64,000 nt of DNA from Aquabacterium sp. NJ1 (GCF_000768065.1 NZ_JRKM01000001.1:4136001-4200000); one strand, 5' to 3'. Shown: positions 17,374 through 29,690, counted from the first letter of the stretch. Notes: a model not told the origin generated them from the sequence alone. Numbers and translations: made by a program.

Positions 17374-19356
17374 TCAACTACCCGTTTGCTTGAGCCGGCG
17401 GTAGAGCGTGTTGCGGCTGATGCCCAGGCGTCGCGCCGCTTCGGACATATTGCCCTGTGTGGCTTCGATGACCTGCTGGATGGCCTGGTCGGACAGGCGG
17501 CGCAGGTTGGCGTCGGCCAAAACAGGCGCTGGCGTGGGGGGCGTGGCGGTGGCTGAGCTGGATGTGACCGGGCTGGCGGTGCCGGGGGCGGCTCCCCTGG
17601 CCGCCTTGAGCTCCTGCGCCATGTCTTCGGGCAGGTGGTGCCAGTCCAGCGTGTGTTCGTCCGGCTCCAGCAGGGCGCAGACGGTGCGCAGCAGGCTGTG
17701 CAGCTGGCGCAGGTTGCCCGGCCAGTGGTGGCTGCTCATGGCCGCCATCAGGCCGGGGTGGATGGCCTGCACGGGCGGGCGCTTCATGTCCTGGGCCAGT
17801 TGATCGAGCATGTGGAAGACCAGGCCTTCAAAGTCCTGGCGTTCGCGCAGGGCGGGCAGGGTGACGGTCAGGCCGTTGATCCGGTAGTACAGGTCTTCGC
17901 GGAAGGTGCCTGCGGCAATGGCGTCGCGCAGCTTGTGGTGCGTGGCGCAGACCAGCACGAAGTCCACCGGCTGGGGCTTGCTGCCGCCCAGGGGCATCAC
18001 CACCTTGTCCTGCAGCACGCGCAGCAGGCGGGCTTGCAGGGCCAGGGGCATGTCGCCGATTTCATCGAGGAAGAGGGTGCCACCGTGTGCCTCGCGGATG
18101 CGGCCGGGCGAGCCTTCTCGGCGTGCGCCGGTGAAGGCACCGCCCACGTAGCCAAACAGCTCGGCTTCGATCAGGGTTTCAGGCAGGGCAGCGCAGTTCA
18201 CGGCCACAAAGGGCTTGTGGGCGCGTTCGCCCTCGGCATGCAGGGCGCGTGCAAATACTTCTTTGCCACTGCCCGATTCGCCCTGCACCAGCACGGCAAT
18301 GCCCTGGGCCTGCACGCGGCGGGCGCGCATCAGGGCTTCTTGCAGGCGGGGGTCTTGTTCGTGGGGGCGCTCCGGGGCGGTTGTGGCCGTGGGGGCGACC
18401 GAAGAGCGCATGGCGCTGCCCGACAGGTTCAGCACCGGCCGCTGGCGCGGGTCCATGCGGCCGAACAGGGGGCGGTCACCCGGCGTGTGCAGGCGCATGA
18501 CCTTGCCTGGCGGCATGAGCCGGCTCTGGATGCCGGTGAGCTGGTCCAGCGTGCCCGCACCGATGCGGGATTCGTTCAGACCCAGCCACTGTTGCGCCAG
18601 GGCGTTGGCACCCACGACCCAGCCGTCGTCGGACAGGGCCACCAGGCCTTCACCGACGGCGCCCAAGCCCTCGGCGAGGTGGTGCAGTCGCAGGATCTGG
18701 TCGCGGCTGTGGCGGGCGTGGAAGAGCCGGTCCTCGATCATGCGGGCGGCCGAGCGCACCAGCGCGAAGGTGTGCGGGTGGTGGGCGCGCTGGTCGCCCG
18801 AGATGTCGAGCACGCCTTGCAGTCTGCCCGCGGAGGTCAGCACGGGTGCGGCCGAGCAGGTCAGGAAGCTGTTGCGCTCCAGGTAGTGCTCGGCGCCATG
18901 GATGACGACGGGGCGCTGGTCGGCCAGGGCCGTGCCGATGGCGTTGGTGCCGCGATCGGCCTCGTGCCACAGGGCGCCGGGGCGCAGGGAGACACGGTCG
19001 GCGCGGCTCATGAAGTCGGTGTCGCCCAGGCTGTGCAAGAGCAGGCCACGCGAGTCGGACAGCACCACCAGGTTGCCGCTGCCGCGCATCTGGTCAAACA
19101 CGAACTCCATCACCGGGCGGGCGTGGGCCAGGAAGTCGTGCTGCCTGTCCAGGGCCAGACGCAGATCGGGTGCGCTGCAGACGGGTTGTTCGGTGGCAAG
19201 GTCGACGGGGCTCAGGCCGGCGTGGCGGCTGCGCTGCCAGGAGCGGCTCAGGGCTTCGTCGACCATGCCCTGGGGCACTTCGCCGTGCTCCAGCATCCAG
19301 CGCCGGGCTTGTTGAAGCTCGGTGGCGGATTGGTGGTGCACAAGGCGGTGGGGCAT
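17374..19356 (-). CDS. Sigma-54-dependent transcriptional activator, AcoR type
   Basis: A 660-residue activator. The N-terminal half has a GAF-like sensor of the AcoR type ([14 protein letters not shown], then [21 protein letters not shown] and [10 protein letters not shown]). The AAA+ domain shows Walker A GESGSGKE, the sigma-54 contact loop GAFTGA and Walker [13 protein letters not shown] Pro/Ala/Thr-rich linker precedes a Fis-type helix-turn-helix, [21 protein letters not shown], at the very end. Start ATG is taken at 19356; the frame stays open to 19416. It is divergent from an aldehyde dehydrogenase with two sigma-54-like promoters, so it probably activates that gene in response to an alcohol, aldehyde or acetoin-like inducer. 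Confidence 0.92.
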   Translation of the reverse strand: MPHRLVHHQSATELQQARRWMLEHGEVPQGMVDEALSRSWQRSRHAGLSPVDLATEQPVCSAPDLRLALDRQHDFLAHARPVMEFVFDQMRGSGNLVVLSDSRGLLLHSLGDTDFMSRADRVSLRPGALWHEADRGTNAIGTALADQRPVVIHGAEHYLERNSFLTCSAAPVLTSAGRLQGVLDISGDQRAHHPHTFALVRSAARMIEDRLFHARHSRDQILRLHHLAEGLGAVGEGLVALSDDGWVVGANALAQQWLGLNESRIGAGTLDQLTGIQSRLMPPGKVMRLHTPGDRPLFGRMDPRQRPVLNLSGSAMRSSVAPTATTAPERPHEQDPRLQEALMRARRVQAQGIAVLVQGESGSGKEVFARALHAEGERAHKPFVAVNCAALPETLIEAELFGYVGGAFTGARREGSPGRIREAHGGTLFLDEIGDMPLALQARLLRVLQDKVVMPLGGSKPQPVDFVLVCATHHKLRDAIAAGTFREDLYYRINGLTVTLPALRERQDFEGLVFHMLDQLAQDMKRPPVQAIHPGLMAAMSSHHWPGNLRQLHSLLRTVCALLEPDEHTLDWHHLPEDMAQELKAARGAAPGTASPVTSSSATATPPTPAPVLADANLRRLSDQAIQQVIEATQGNMSEAARRLGISRNTLYRRLKQTGS

Positions 19357-19613
19357 GGGCAGGTGATATGTGAGCGGCAACCTGGGCAGTATCGCCCCGA
19401 CCGGGGGGGGCGACACCCGTAGTCACCCTGTGTCATTTTGGGGCAGTGTGCACTTGTGGCGCAGCAGGGCTGACACAGGGGTGACAGTTGGGTCGCGATC
19501 TGAAAAACCGTGTGCTTTGCTCTGGCAAAGCCAATGCTGATCGGGCTTGGCGGCCGATTCGGCTGCTTTTTCAGGACAGGGCGGGGCGGCGGCAGATCAG
19601 GTCGAACCCCAGA

Positions 19614-19628
19614 TGGCACACGCCGTGC
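19614..19628 (+). promoter_or_regulatory. Candidate sigma-54 promoter 1 of the aldehyde dehydrogenase
   Basis: TGGCAC-N5-GTGC, with GG at 19615-19616 and GC at 19627-19628 exactly 10 bases apart. A start of transcription about 12 bases on would leave a 5' leader of roughly 55 bases. Confidence 0.5.
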
Positions 19629-19636
19629 GCTGTAGA

Positions 19637-19651
19637 TGGCACGACGCCGGC
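19637..19651 (+). promoter_or_regulatory. Candidate sigma-54 promoter 2 of the aldehyde dehydrogenase
   Basis: TGGCACG with GG at 19638-19639 and GC at 19650-19651, again 10 bases apart, 23 bases downstream of the first element. It could be the true promoter or a decoy; the -12 side (GGC) is less like the TTGC consensus. Confidence 0.4.
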
Positions 19652-19696
19652 CGCACAAGGGCCTGGCATGTGTGACCCGTGAACCAGGAGACTGAC

Positions 19697-21217
19697 ATGA
19701 TCTACGCCCTCCCCGGAGCAGCCGGCGCCCCTGTGGCTTTCAAGAAGTGCTACGACAACTTCATCAACGGCAAGTTCGTGCCGCCCGTCAGCGGCCAGTA
19801 TTTCGACGTGATCACGCCGATCAACGGGCTGGTCTTCACCCAGGCAGCGCGCTCCAACGAGGCCGATGTGGAGCTGGCCCTGGACGCCGCCCACGCCGCA
19901 TCGGCCAAATGGGGGGCGACCTCGCCCACCGAGCGCGCCAACATCCTGCTCAAGATCGCCGACCGCCTCGAGCAGAACCTGGAAAAGCTGGCCTACGCCG
20001 AGACCATCGACAACGGCAAGCCCATCCGCGAAACACTGAATGCCGACATTCCGCTGGCGGTGGACCACTTCCGCTACTTCGCAGGCTGTCTGCGCGCCCA
20101 GGAAGGCTCGCTCAGCGAGATCGATGGCAACACCATTGCCTATCACTTCCATGAGCCGCTGGGCGTGGTCGGTCAGATCATCCCCTGGAACTTCCCCATC
20201 CTGATGGCGGCCTGGAAACTGGCCCCGGCGCTGGGTGCAGGCAACTGCGTGGTGCTCAAGCCCGCCGAGTCCACGCCTGTGAGCATCATGGTGCTGATCG
20301 AGCTGATCGCCGACCTGCTGCCCCCTGGTGTGCTCAACATCGTCAACGGCTATGGCCGCGAAGCCGGCATGCCCCTGGCCAGCAGCAAGCGCATCGCCAA
20401 GATCGCGTTCACGGGCTCGACCGCCACGGGCCGTGTCATCGCCCAGGCAGCGGCCACCAACCTGATCCCCGCCACGCTGGAGCTGGGCGGCAAGAGCCCC
20501 AACATCTTTTTCGACGACGTCATGGCGGCAGACGACGCCTTTCTGGACAAGGCGATTGAAGGCATGGTGCTGTTCGCTTTCAACCAGGGTGAAGTCTGTA
20601 CTTGCCCCTCGCGTGCGCTGATCCAGGAATCGATCTACGACCGCTTCATCGAGCGTGCGGTCAAGCGTGTGGCCGCCATCAAGCAAGGCAGCCCGCTGGA
20701 CACCGACACCATGATGGGCGCCCAGGCCTCGTCCATGCAGATGGACAAGATCATGTCCTATCTGGCCGTGGGCAAGAGCGAAGGCGCGCAGGTGCTGATC
20801 GGTGGCGACAAGGCCAACCTGGGCGGCGAGTTGAGCGGTGGTTATTACGTGCAGCCCACGCTGTTCAAGGGCCACAACAAGATGCGCATCTTCCAGGAAG
20901 AGATCTTTGGCCCGGTGCTGGCCGTGACCACGTTCAAGACGGAGCAAGAGGCTCTGGAGATTGCCAATGACACGCCTTATGGCCTCGGTGCAGGTGTTTG
21001 GACACGCGATGGCAGCCGCGCTTACCGATTTGGCCGTGGTATTCAGGCTGGCCGTGTATGGACCAATTGCTACCACGCTTACCCGGCTCACGCCACGTTC
21101 GGCGGCTACAAGGAATCGGGCATCGGCCGTGAGACCCACAAGATGATGCTGGATCACTACCAGCAGACCAAGAACCTGCTGGTCAGCTACGACCCCAACA
21201 AACTGGGCTTCTTCTGA
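19697..21217 (+). CDS. NAD-dependent aldehyde dehydrogenase, ExaC/AldB type
   Basis: A 506-residue class I-like aldehyde dehydrogenase, probably oxidising acetaldehyde or related aldehydes to acids. Cofactor motif [19 protein letters not shown], the Glu motif [12 protein letters not shown] and the catalytic Cys within GEVCTCPSR are present. The double-Cys CTCPSR and the N-terminal [20 protein letters not shown] are typical of ExaC/AldB enzymes linked to alcohol oxidation. The ATG at 19697 has CAGGAG 6 bases upstream; an upstream in-frame GTG at 19679 is not needed. It is divergent from an AcoR-type activator and ends in its own terminator. Confidence 0.92.
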   Translation: MIYALPGAAGAPVAFKKCYDNFINGKFVPPVSGQYFDVITPINGLVFTQAARSNEADVELALDAAHAASAKWGATSPTERANILLKIADRLEQNLEKLAYAETIDNGKPIRETLNADIPLAVDHFRYFAGCLRAQEGSLSEIDGNTIAYHFHEPLGVVGQIIPWNFPILMAAWKLAPALGAGNCVVLKPAESTPVSIMVLIELIADLLPPGVLNIVNGYGREAGMPLASSKRIAKIAFTGSTATGRVIAQAAATNLIPATLELGGKSPNIFFDDVMAADDAFLDKAIEGMVLFAFNQGEVCTCPSRALIQESIYDRFIERAVKRVAAIKQGSPLDTDTMMGAQASSMQMDKIMSYLAVGKSEGAQVLIGGDKANLGGELSGGYYVQPTLFKGHNKMRIFQEEIFGPVLAVTTFKTEQEALEIANDTPYGLGAGVWTRDGSRAYRFGRGIQAGRVWTNCYHAYPAHATFGGYKESGIGRETHKMMLDHYQQTKNLLVSYDPNKLGFF

Positions 21218-21386
21218 TGCTGACCGGCTGACAGGGCAACGACTTCATGTTGTGCTGGGCCGGGACGTCCTGCCGCTTCCAAAAGAGGCGTCGGGGCTTC
21301 CCGGGCAGGCCTGTGATCAACGGGCCTGAGCCAGCGGTGGCGGTGAGCCGATCCTCTCCACATCACTCAAGGTAATCCGCGACTTT

Positions 21387-21416
21387 CAGGGGGCTTCGTG
21401 CTCCCTGTTTTTTTTT
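21387..21416 (+). terminator. Intrinsic terminator downstream of aldehyde dehydrogenase
   Basis: An 8-bp stem (CAGGGGGC with GCTCCCTG, one G-U pair) and TTCGT loop at 21387-21407, followed by nine T residues. It lies 170 bases beyond the stop codon. The stretch between the stop and the hairpin shows only one further weak stem (CAGGCC/GGCCTG) and no convincing gene. Confidence 0.88.
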
Positions 21417-21449
21417 GTGAGATGCCTGACCTGGCACGATTGAAGCCGC

Positions 21450-22529
21450 TTATGCCTTGGCCGTTTGCTTGCGGTACGCCAAACCCAAGCCACACGCCAG
21501 GCCGAGAATCCACAGGCTCGTCATCGTGGGTTCCGGCACGGGGGCAGCCGTAGGCGTCAGCATGAACGGCATGGGATTGCTCCATTCTTGATTCGTGATG
21601 TCCCCAATGATGACGCCGTCATCGTTGATGGCTCTCAGCCGGGGAATCAGGCCCTGGGCCAGCAACTCGGAGGGGATGAACTGATCAAGGTCGATCATGT
21701 TGCCGGACTCGTCCCAAAGCACGGCATGATCGATCCAGTTATTGGGCATGGTGGTGCTGTTGCCAATGATTTGGCCACGATTATTGATACCGATGGCCGC
21801 GCTGAAGTCGCCTCCCAGCGTGCCGAGGTCGGTATAAGTCGTACCGTTCCAGAGCGCTGCGTGAATGCCCATGAGACCGACAGCTTGCCCTTTGTCGTTC
21901 AAGGCAAGCACGTCCGCGTTCGTGCCCAGTTCAATGAGCGTGTTGTTCGACCAGATGCCGGCATGGGAGGTGGCGTCATCCAACGTGGAGTAATTGAGCG
22001 CTACCTGCCCGAGGTTGTTGATGGCCTGTGCGGAGCCGCTGACCATGTTGGCCGTAAGCAGGCTGGTCATGCCTGCGGTACTCCACATGACGGGAGTAGA
22101 GCCGCTCGAGTACCCGGCGTATATGGATCCTGCAACCTGTCCATGATCGTTGAGGCCCGCGACATTGGCCATACTATGGTCCGCAGGGGCCTGCAAAGTG
22201 ACGACTCCTGTATCGGTCAGTATTCGGCCACCATTGGCGCCGTCAAGTATTTGCCCCAGATTGTTGATGTCTTGTCCAAGGACGGTGTAGCCCAGATCAG
22301 TCACTGTACCGTTGCTGGTTAGAAACGTGTGTTCGTTGAAGTCCGTGAGCTTCACCCGACTGATGATCTGCCCCGAATTGTTGATGGCTGTCACATTCGC
22401 CCGGAGCGCGCCCTCTGGCAGCGGTAGAAAGCTGAAGTCGTAGCTTGCCGCAACCGCCATATCAGCAACAACAAACAGCAATGCAGCAGCGAGGGCTGAT
22501 TTCAACCCAGAAGGACAACGTGTTTTCAT
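21450..22529 (-). CDS. PEP-CTERM sorting domain protein with HAF repeats
   Basis: A 359-residue secreted protein. It has a signal peptide (about 1-28, ending AVAA), then at least seven degenerate repeats built around (A/G/D)-(I/L)-N-(N/D)-x-G-(Q/V), for example AINNSGQIIS, GLNDHGQVAGS, ALNDKGQAVGL and GINNRGQIIGN, as in the HAF extracellular repeat family. The C-terminus carries the full PEP-CTERM signal: VPEP, a hydrophobic helix, then a YRKQ basic end. An exosortase should cut and anchor it; none is in the window. The ATG at 22529 has GGGGAG 4 bases upstream. The nearby exopolysaccharide locus fits, since exosortase systems are tied to exopolysaccharide production. Confidence 0.87.
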   Translation of the reverse strand: MKTRCPSGLKSALAAALLFVVADMAVAASYDFSFLPLPEGALRANVTAINNSGQIISRVKLTDFNEHTFLTSNGTVTDLGYTVLGQDINNLGQILDGANGGRILTDTGVVTLQAPADHSMANVAGLNDHGQVAGSIYAGYSSGSTPVMWSTAGMTSLLTANMVSGSAQAINNLGQVALNYSTLDDATSHAGIWSNNTLIELGTNADVLALNDKGQAVGLMGIHAALWNGTTYTDLGTLGGDFSAAIGINNRGQIIGNSTTMPNNWIDHAVLWDESGNMIDLDQFIPSELLAQGLIPRLRAINDDGVIIGDITNQEWSNPMPFMLTPTAAPVPEPTMTSLWILGLACGLGLAYRKQTAKA

Positions 22530-22562
22530 GAACTCCCCGAACTTTCCCTGAAGCAAATCACG

Positions 22563-22577
22563 TGGTGCATTACACCA
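22563..22577. promoter_or_regulatory. Inverted repeat upstream of the PEP-CTERM gene
   Basis: TGGTG and CACCA separated by CATTA form a perfect 15-base inverted repeat, 34 bases before the start of the PEP-CTERM gene. It may be an operator. I found no convincing sigma-54 (PrsR-type) promoter here. Confidence 0.25.
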
Positions 22578-22705
22578 TGTCGCGATGGCAGAGATCCCGT
22601 CAGCCGGGTGAGCTTCCATTCGGTGCACTTGGTATCGGGGCTGAGCACGATCCCATTTGTTTTCTGCGATATTTCTGACTGAATTGATTCAGGAGTCCTT
22701 GTCAC

Positions 22706-23059
22706 ATGAGCACCGTCGTCTACGGCATCCCCAACTGCCACACCGTCAAGAAGGCCCGTACCTGGCTGGACGAGCAAGGCGTGGCCTACACCTTCCACGA
22801 TTACAAGAAGCAGGGTGTGCCCGCCGAGCGGCTGGACGCCTGGATCAAGGCGGTGGGCTGGGAGGTGCTGGTGAACCGCCAGGGCACGACCTGGCGCAAG
22901 TTCGATGATGCGACCAAGGCCGCCGTGGTGGATGCAGTCAGCGCCAAGGCCTTGATGCTGGCCAATGCGAGCGTGATCAAGCGCCCGGTGGTCGAACGTG
23001 ATGGCAAGGTGGTCTGCGTGGGCTTTGACGAGGCCAAGCTGGCTGGCCTGGCTGCTTGA
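22706..23059 (+). CDS. ArsC/Spx-family reductase-like protein (YffB type)
   Basis: A 117-residue thioredoxin-fold protein of the ArsC/Spx family, resembling YffB. It has a single N-terminal Cys in GIPNCHTVKKA (no CxxC), the DYKKQGVP segment, WRKFDD, and the conserved Arg in IKRPVVE. YffB-type proteins are thought to be glutathione-linked reductases rather than arsenate reductases, and no ars genes are nearby. CAGGAG precedes the ATG. Its TGA stop at 23057-23059 abuts the stop of the convergent glycosylase gene within a TGATCA palindrome. Confidence 0.85.
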   Translation: MSTVVYGIPNCHTVKKARTWLDEQGVAYTFHDYKKQGVPAERLDAWIKAVGWEVLVNRQGTTWRKFDDATKAAVVDAVSAKALMLANASVIKRPVVERDGKVVCVGFDEAKLAGLAA

Positions 23060-24208
23060 TCACGCTGTCAGCACGAAGGGCGTGAGCCCGTGGACCACGC
23101 CGTTGACCTGTACATCCAGGGCATGCGGGCCGGGGTAGTAGCGCCGCGTGCTGATGGGCTTGAGTGTGTGCACCTTCTGCCAGACCAGTCTTTCACCGGG
23201 TTGCAGTGTGAGGCGCTTGCCCTTGAAGGTCTTGGGTGAGGTCTCGCCATTGGCCTTGAGGTGGTGGACGCGGTAGTCCACCTCCAGCGCCTGTGGGGTG
23301 CGGCCACGTGCATGCAGGGTTACCTGGAGGGTCAAGGCTTCGCCCACGGCCACACGGTGTCTGTCCAGCGTCACGGTGATGTCGCCCTCGAAAGGCTGGC
23401 CCAGGCCCCATGCGGCCAGCGTATCGGCATGGCCTGCCTTGATCAGCGAGCGGCTGGCGTGCCGGAGCAAGCTGCGGCGTGCGTCAGGGGCATCTGGCAA
23501 GTGCGTGTTCAACCAGTTGACCAGCAAACCTGGGTGGTCCTTGGCGATGTCGTTGAGGTGGTTGGCCACGCTGCGGCGCACGTATTCGCTGGGGTCGTCC
23601 TGCAAGCGCTGCAGCAGCGGCAGCGTGGGGCTGGGGTCTTGCACCAGTGCCTGAAGACGTTGGCCCCAGGGCAGGCGAGGCCGGCTGCCTTCACTGACCA
23701 GGCGGCGCACATGGGCGCTGGGGTCATCCAGCCAGCGAGCCATGGTCGCAAAGGTCAACTCAGGGTGTTCGATGATGAAGGGCCGAATGGCGAACTCGGC
23801 GGTGAAGCGCTGGGTGATGGCATGCAATGCCTTCAGCGCGCGCTCGGGGTGGGCCAGGCCCGCGTTGGCGATGTACTCGCCAAACGCCCACAGCGCCCAG
23901 CCGGCCAGGCCTGTGTCGTCGGTTTGCAGCGCGCCCAGCTCCTTGTCCGGGTCGTGGCCCATGTGAGGCTGGGGCACCTGCTTGAGGCTGGCCTCCAGTT
24001 GATCGGCTGCCTGCTCGAAGTCGGTGGGCAGTGTCGCGTGCAGGGCCCGTGAGAGGTGGCGGGCGCGGTCCTTGAACGCCAGGGCCTCCAGTCCATCCAG
24101 CGCGAGTTGCTCGAAGCGCTGGCGCTTGAACGAGGCATCGGCGCGCTTTAAATGGTGCCCCGTCTGTCGCACCACCTCGGCGTTGATGAGGTTCTTGAAT
24201 GGTTCCAT
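23060..24208 (-). CDS. alkC: DNA alkylation repair protein, AlkC type
   Basis: A 382-residue HEAT-like-repeat DNA glycosylase of the AlkC branch, which excises alkylated bases such as 3-methyladenine. MEPFKNLINAEVV begins the fold. The repeats run to about residue 270, with paired-helix units around FATMARWLDDPSAHVRRLVSEGSRPRLPWG and DPSEYVRRSVANHLNDIAKDHP. The last 95 residues or so (DITVTLDRHRVAVGEALTL onward) are beta-rich and look like the Ig-like domain attached to many AlkC proteins. I chose the ATG at 24208; upstream ATGs at 24223, 24229 and 24286 would add non-conserved residues. It is divergent from the orphan gene at 24338. Confidence 0.83.
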   Translation of the reverse strand: MEPFKNLINAEVVRQTGHHLKRADASFKRQRFEQLALDGLEALAFKDRARHLSRALHATLPTDFEQAADQLEASLKQVPQPHMGHDPDKELGALQTDDTGLAGWALWAFGEYIANAGLAHPERALKALHAITQRFTAEFAIRPFIIEHPELTFATMARWLDDPSAHVRRLVSEGSRPRLPWGQRLQALVQDPSPTLPLLQRLQDDPSEYVRRSVANHLNDIAKDHPGLLVNWLNTHLPDAPDARRSLLRHASRSLIKAGHADTLAAWGLGQPFEGDITVTLDRHRVAVGEALTLQVTLHARGRTPQALEVDYRVHHLKANGETSPKTFKGKRLTLQPGERLVWQKVHTLKPISTRRYYPGPHALDVQVNGVVHGLTPFVLTA

Positions 24209-24337
24209 GTTGACGTGAGTATGCATGTGCTGATCAAGATCAAGCGGGTGTGCCGGGGATGGCGACCTAGGGATGGCTGCGGTCATGTGGCCTGCCTAGA
24301 CTGAAACCATCTTCAACAGCAGGGCAAGAGACACACC

Positions 24338-25777
24338 ATGGCCACATCCAGGAAGGCACCCAAGTCTGACTCGGGCAAACGCGCAGCGGCCAGCAAACTG
24401 GCTGACCCTTTGAAGCTGGCAGGCATGGCCGCCGTGATCGAAGATGCGCGCAAGGCGGCTGTGTCAACGAGCAAGGGGCCGGCTGACCCGACCCACTACG
24501 CGGCGTTTGTCAAAAGGCTCAAGGCGGTGGAGGGCAAGTTCCCGCCCTTGTATGAGCAGTCCTACGTGGCCCCCTTCGTCAAGATCATTACCGGGCTGGG
24601 GGCTGCCAAGTTCAACAAGATCCTGGCCAGTGACCCTGATCGTGAAAGCACGGCGGGCCTGATGTTCGACTTGGGGCAGGCTATTCTTCAGCATGGTGAG
24701 GGCTACCTCAAAGCCGAGACACGCGGCTTTCAGGAGTTCATCTCCGACTTGTATGACGGCTTCCTCAGCGCAGAAGACCGGCGTGGTGTGAAGGCGCCCG
24801 ATCTGGGTGTGATCCCGCCGCTGGCCAAATGGGGCAACCCCGAGGCCGGCCCCTATACCTGGCCCATCGATGCCGCCAAGTCCTTCCATGTCGGGGCGGC
24901 CGTGGTCAATATGCCGCCCGCCAATGCCGACAGGGGCTTGATCGCCTGGGCGGCCTTGGGCCATGAAACCGCAGGCCATGACATCCTGCATGCGGACAAG
25001 GGCTTGCAAGCCGAACTGGCGCAGGCCTTGCGCACCAACCTCGCCTCACTCGGGCATGGTCTGGGCGACTACTGGGCCGAGCGCATCGACGAGACCTCGT
25101 CCGACGTGATGGGCATCCTCAACCTGGGGCCCGCTGCGGGCATCGGGTTGATCGCCTATTTCCGGGGGCTGGGCGCGGCGTTCGGCCAGCCGCCCAAGCT
25201 GCGCAGTGATGGCCCGGATGATGACCCGCACCCTGCGGACATCGTGCGGGGCTATCTGGCCGCCGAGGTGGTGGCCTTGCTGAGTTTCGCGGGGCACACG
25301 GCCTGGTCCAAGCTGATCGCGGCTGAAACCGAGAAGGACCGCGAGACCATCGTGCTGGCGGGGCAGACCATCTCGCCCTCGCTGGCACGCAAGGCGGCCA
25401 AGATCGTGGCCAAGACCTTGGTCAAAGGCAAGGCCAAGGCATTGGAGTTCCACGCGCTGGGCGACATCCAGGGCTGGGCCGATTCTGACGAGGCCATTCT
25501 GCAGGCCATGCGCGTACCGTTGCGCGACGGCAAGCCACTGCCACCTACGCCGGGCGGCAAGAAACTGTATGCCGCGCACCTGGTGTCCGCCGCGGTGATG
25601 GAGGCGCTGGCCACCGGCCAGAACATCGGCACGCTGCAAGCCAATCTCATCGCGCAACTCAACAAGTTGCATGATGCCAACCCGGCCTGGGGCCCCTTGT
25701 TCGTGGCCCACCCCGGCCAGATGCGGCGCGACTACTTCATGCCCGAAGCCCTGCGCCAGCTCAAGCGGGTGGCCTGA
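24338..25777 (+). CDS. Orphan protein with HExxGH metallopeptidase-like motif
   Basis: I do not recognise this 479-residue protein. It begins with a Lys/Ala/Ser-rich tail (1-25) and has no signal peptide. Its central feature is HETAGHDILH (residues 209-218), an HExxxH rather than HExxH arrangement, followed about 35 residues later by ERIDETSSD (248-256). This pairing recalls family M49 dipeptidyl peptidase III (HELLGH followed by EExxAE/D), although overall length and context differ. A hydrophobic GPAAGIGLIAYFRGLGAAF stretch follows. The conserved-looking motifs suggest a zinc enzyme, but function is unproven. It is divergent from alkC and ends 47 bases from the convergent acnA stop. Confidence 0.75.
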   Translation: MATSRKAPKSDSGKRAAASKLADPLKLAGMAAVIEDARKAAVSTSKGPADPTHYAAFVKRLKAVEGKFPPLYEQSYVAPFVKIITGLGAAKFNKILASDPDRESTAGLMFDLGQAILQHGEGYLKAETRGFQEFISDLYDGFLSAEDRRGVKAPDLGVIPPLAKWGNPEAGPYTWPIDAAKSFHVGAAVVNMPPANADRGLIAWAALGHETAGHDILHADKGLQAELAQALRTNLASLGHGLGDYWAERIDETSSDVMGILNLGPAAGIGLIAYFRGLGAAFGQPPKLRSDGPDDDPHPADIVRGYLAAEVVALLSFAGHTAWSKLIAAETEKDRETIVLAGQTISPSLARKAAKIVAKTLVKGKAKALEFHALGDIQGWADSDEAILQAMRVPLRDGKPLPPTPGGKKLYAAHLVSAAVMEALATGQNIGTLQANLIAQLNKLHDANPAWGPLFVAHPGQMRRDYFMPEALRQLKRVA

Positions 25778-25823
25778 GCTGGTGAAGTGCGAGCCTGATC
25801 AGGGCCGCGGGTCAGGCGGTCGA

Positions 25824-28568
<2,745 letters not shown>

Positions 28569-28616
28569 GGATGGTTCTCCGTCTGCAATGGTTGGTGGAT
28601 GCGACAAAACTTCATT

Positions 28617-28644
28617 TTGGCAGCAAGCCCCGGCGCGCGACAAT
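28617..28644 (+). promoter_or_regulatory. Candidate sigma-70 promoter of the BASS transporter
   Basis: TTGGCA (28617-28622) and GACAAT (28639-28644) with 16 bases between, 36 bases before the transporter start in the 111-base gap divergent from acnA. Confidence 0.35.
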
Positions 28645-28679
28645 ACGCCGCGAGTGGCCATGCCACGTACACAGGATCC

Positions 28680-29690
28680 ATGCTGGTGTTTAAAAAATAC
28701 AGTCGACAAACCGGCGCAGCCGATTGGTTCTTGATGGCCATGGTCGGGGCCGTCCTGCTGGCCTCGTTTGCGCCGCAATGGGGCCGCAGCGAAGGCGTAC
28801 TGCACCTGGGGCAGGTGACCGATGTGGGGGTCTTCCTGCTGTTCTTCCTGCACGGCATGGGTTTGTCGACCGACAGCCTGAAGACCGGCGCCACACGCTG
28901 GAAGCTGCATGTGCTGGTGCAGGCCTGCACCTATGTCCTGTTTCCCATGTGGTGGGGGCTGCTTTACGTGTCGCTGGGCCGCTGGTTGCCGCATGACCTG
29001 GCCATGGGTTTCTTTTACCTGGCGGTGCTGCCCTCGACGGTGTCATCCTCGGTGGCGATGACGGCCCTGGCGCGCGGCCACGTGGCGGCGGCTGTGCTCA
29101 ATGCCACCTTGTCGACCTTGCTGGGGGTGTTCATCACGCCCTTGCTGGTCAGCCTGGTGATGAGCGGGCAGGGGCACGAGCTGGATGTCGGGCACACCAT
29201 GCTCAAAGTCGCGCAGCAGTTGCTGCTGCCGTTTGTCATCGGGCACCTGTTGCGCCCCTGGCTGTCGGCCTGGTTCACGCGCATCAAGCCCATCACCACG
29301 GTGTTCGACCGCGGCGTGATCGTGCTGCTGGTGTGGTCGGCCTTCAGTGACTCCGTGGCCGACGGGCTGTGGACGCGCCACGGCCCCTGGTTGCTGGCGC
29401 AGGCCATCATCGGCGCGGCGGTCTTCCTCCTGCCCATGCTGTGGGTGACGCGCCGTGCGGCACGCGCCTTGGGCTTTGAGGTGGAAGACGAGATCGTGGC
29501 CGTGTTCTGCGGCTCCAAGAAGACGCTGGCCTCGGGCATGCCCATGGCCAAGCTGCTGTTTGGTGGCAATGCGGCGATGGGGGTGCTGATCCTGCCCATC
29601 ATGCTGTACCACCAGCTGCAGCTGTTCGTGTGCGCCGTGATGGCGCGGCGTTATGCGGCGCGCGAGGCGCGGACCATCGTGTCGAGTTGA
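28680..29690 (+). CDS. Bile acid:sodium symporter (BASS) family transporter
   Basis: A 336-residue membrane protein with about ten hydrophobic segments. Motifs include [13 protein letters not shown] near the N-terminus, [23 protein letters not shown], and [19 protein letters not shown] in the C-terminal half. This last segment is typical of the SBF-like branch (PF13593), whose substrates are mostly organic anions. The real substrate is not evident. AGGA lies 5 bases before the ATG. The gene is divergent from acnA and convergent with the chemoreceptor gene downstream. Confidence 0.85.
   Translation: MLVFKKYSRQTGAADWFLMAMVGAVLLASFAPQWGRSEGVLHLGQVTDVGVFLLFFLHGMGLSTDSLKTGATRWKLHVLVQACTYVLFPMWWGLLYVSLGRWLPHDLAMGFFYLAVLPSTVSSSVAMTALARGHVAAAVLNATLSTLLGVFITPLLVSLVMSGQGHELDVGHTMLKVAQQLLLPFVIGHLLRPWLSAWFTRIKPITTVFDRGVIVLLVWSAFSDSVADGLWTRHGPWLLAQAIIGAAVFLLPMLWVTRRAARALGFEVEDEIVAVFCGSKKTLASGMPMAKLLFGGNAAMGVLILPIMLYHQLQLFVCAVMARRYAAREARTIVSS

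Larger units (their letters stand above)
19357..19696. promoter_or_regulatory. Divergent control region, AcoR-type activator / aldehyde dehydrogenase
   Basis: A gene-free stretch of 340 bases. It holds facing copies of CACCCTGTGTCA (19424-19435) and TGACACAGGGGTG (19471-19483), the second extended to a further GTGACA at 19481-19486. These are good candidates for the upstream activator sites. Two sigma-54-like promoters follow at 19614-19628 and 19637-19651. Confidence 0.6.

Noticed and set aside
17635-19422. A 595-codon plus-strand frame opposite the sigma-54 activator
   Set aside because: Entirely inside the activator gene, whose AAA+ and helix-turn-helix motifs fix the true strand.
22530-22705. 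Sigma-54 promoter of the PrsR type before the PEP-CTERM gene
   Set aside because: Scanning the minus strand gave only a GG-N10-GC lacking the TGGCAC and TTGC context.
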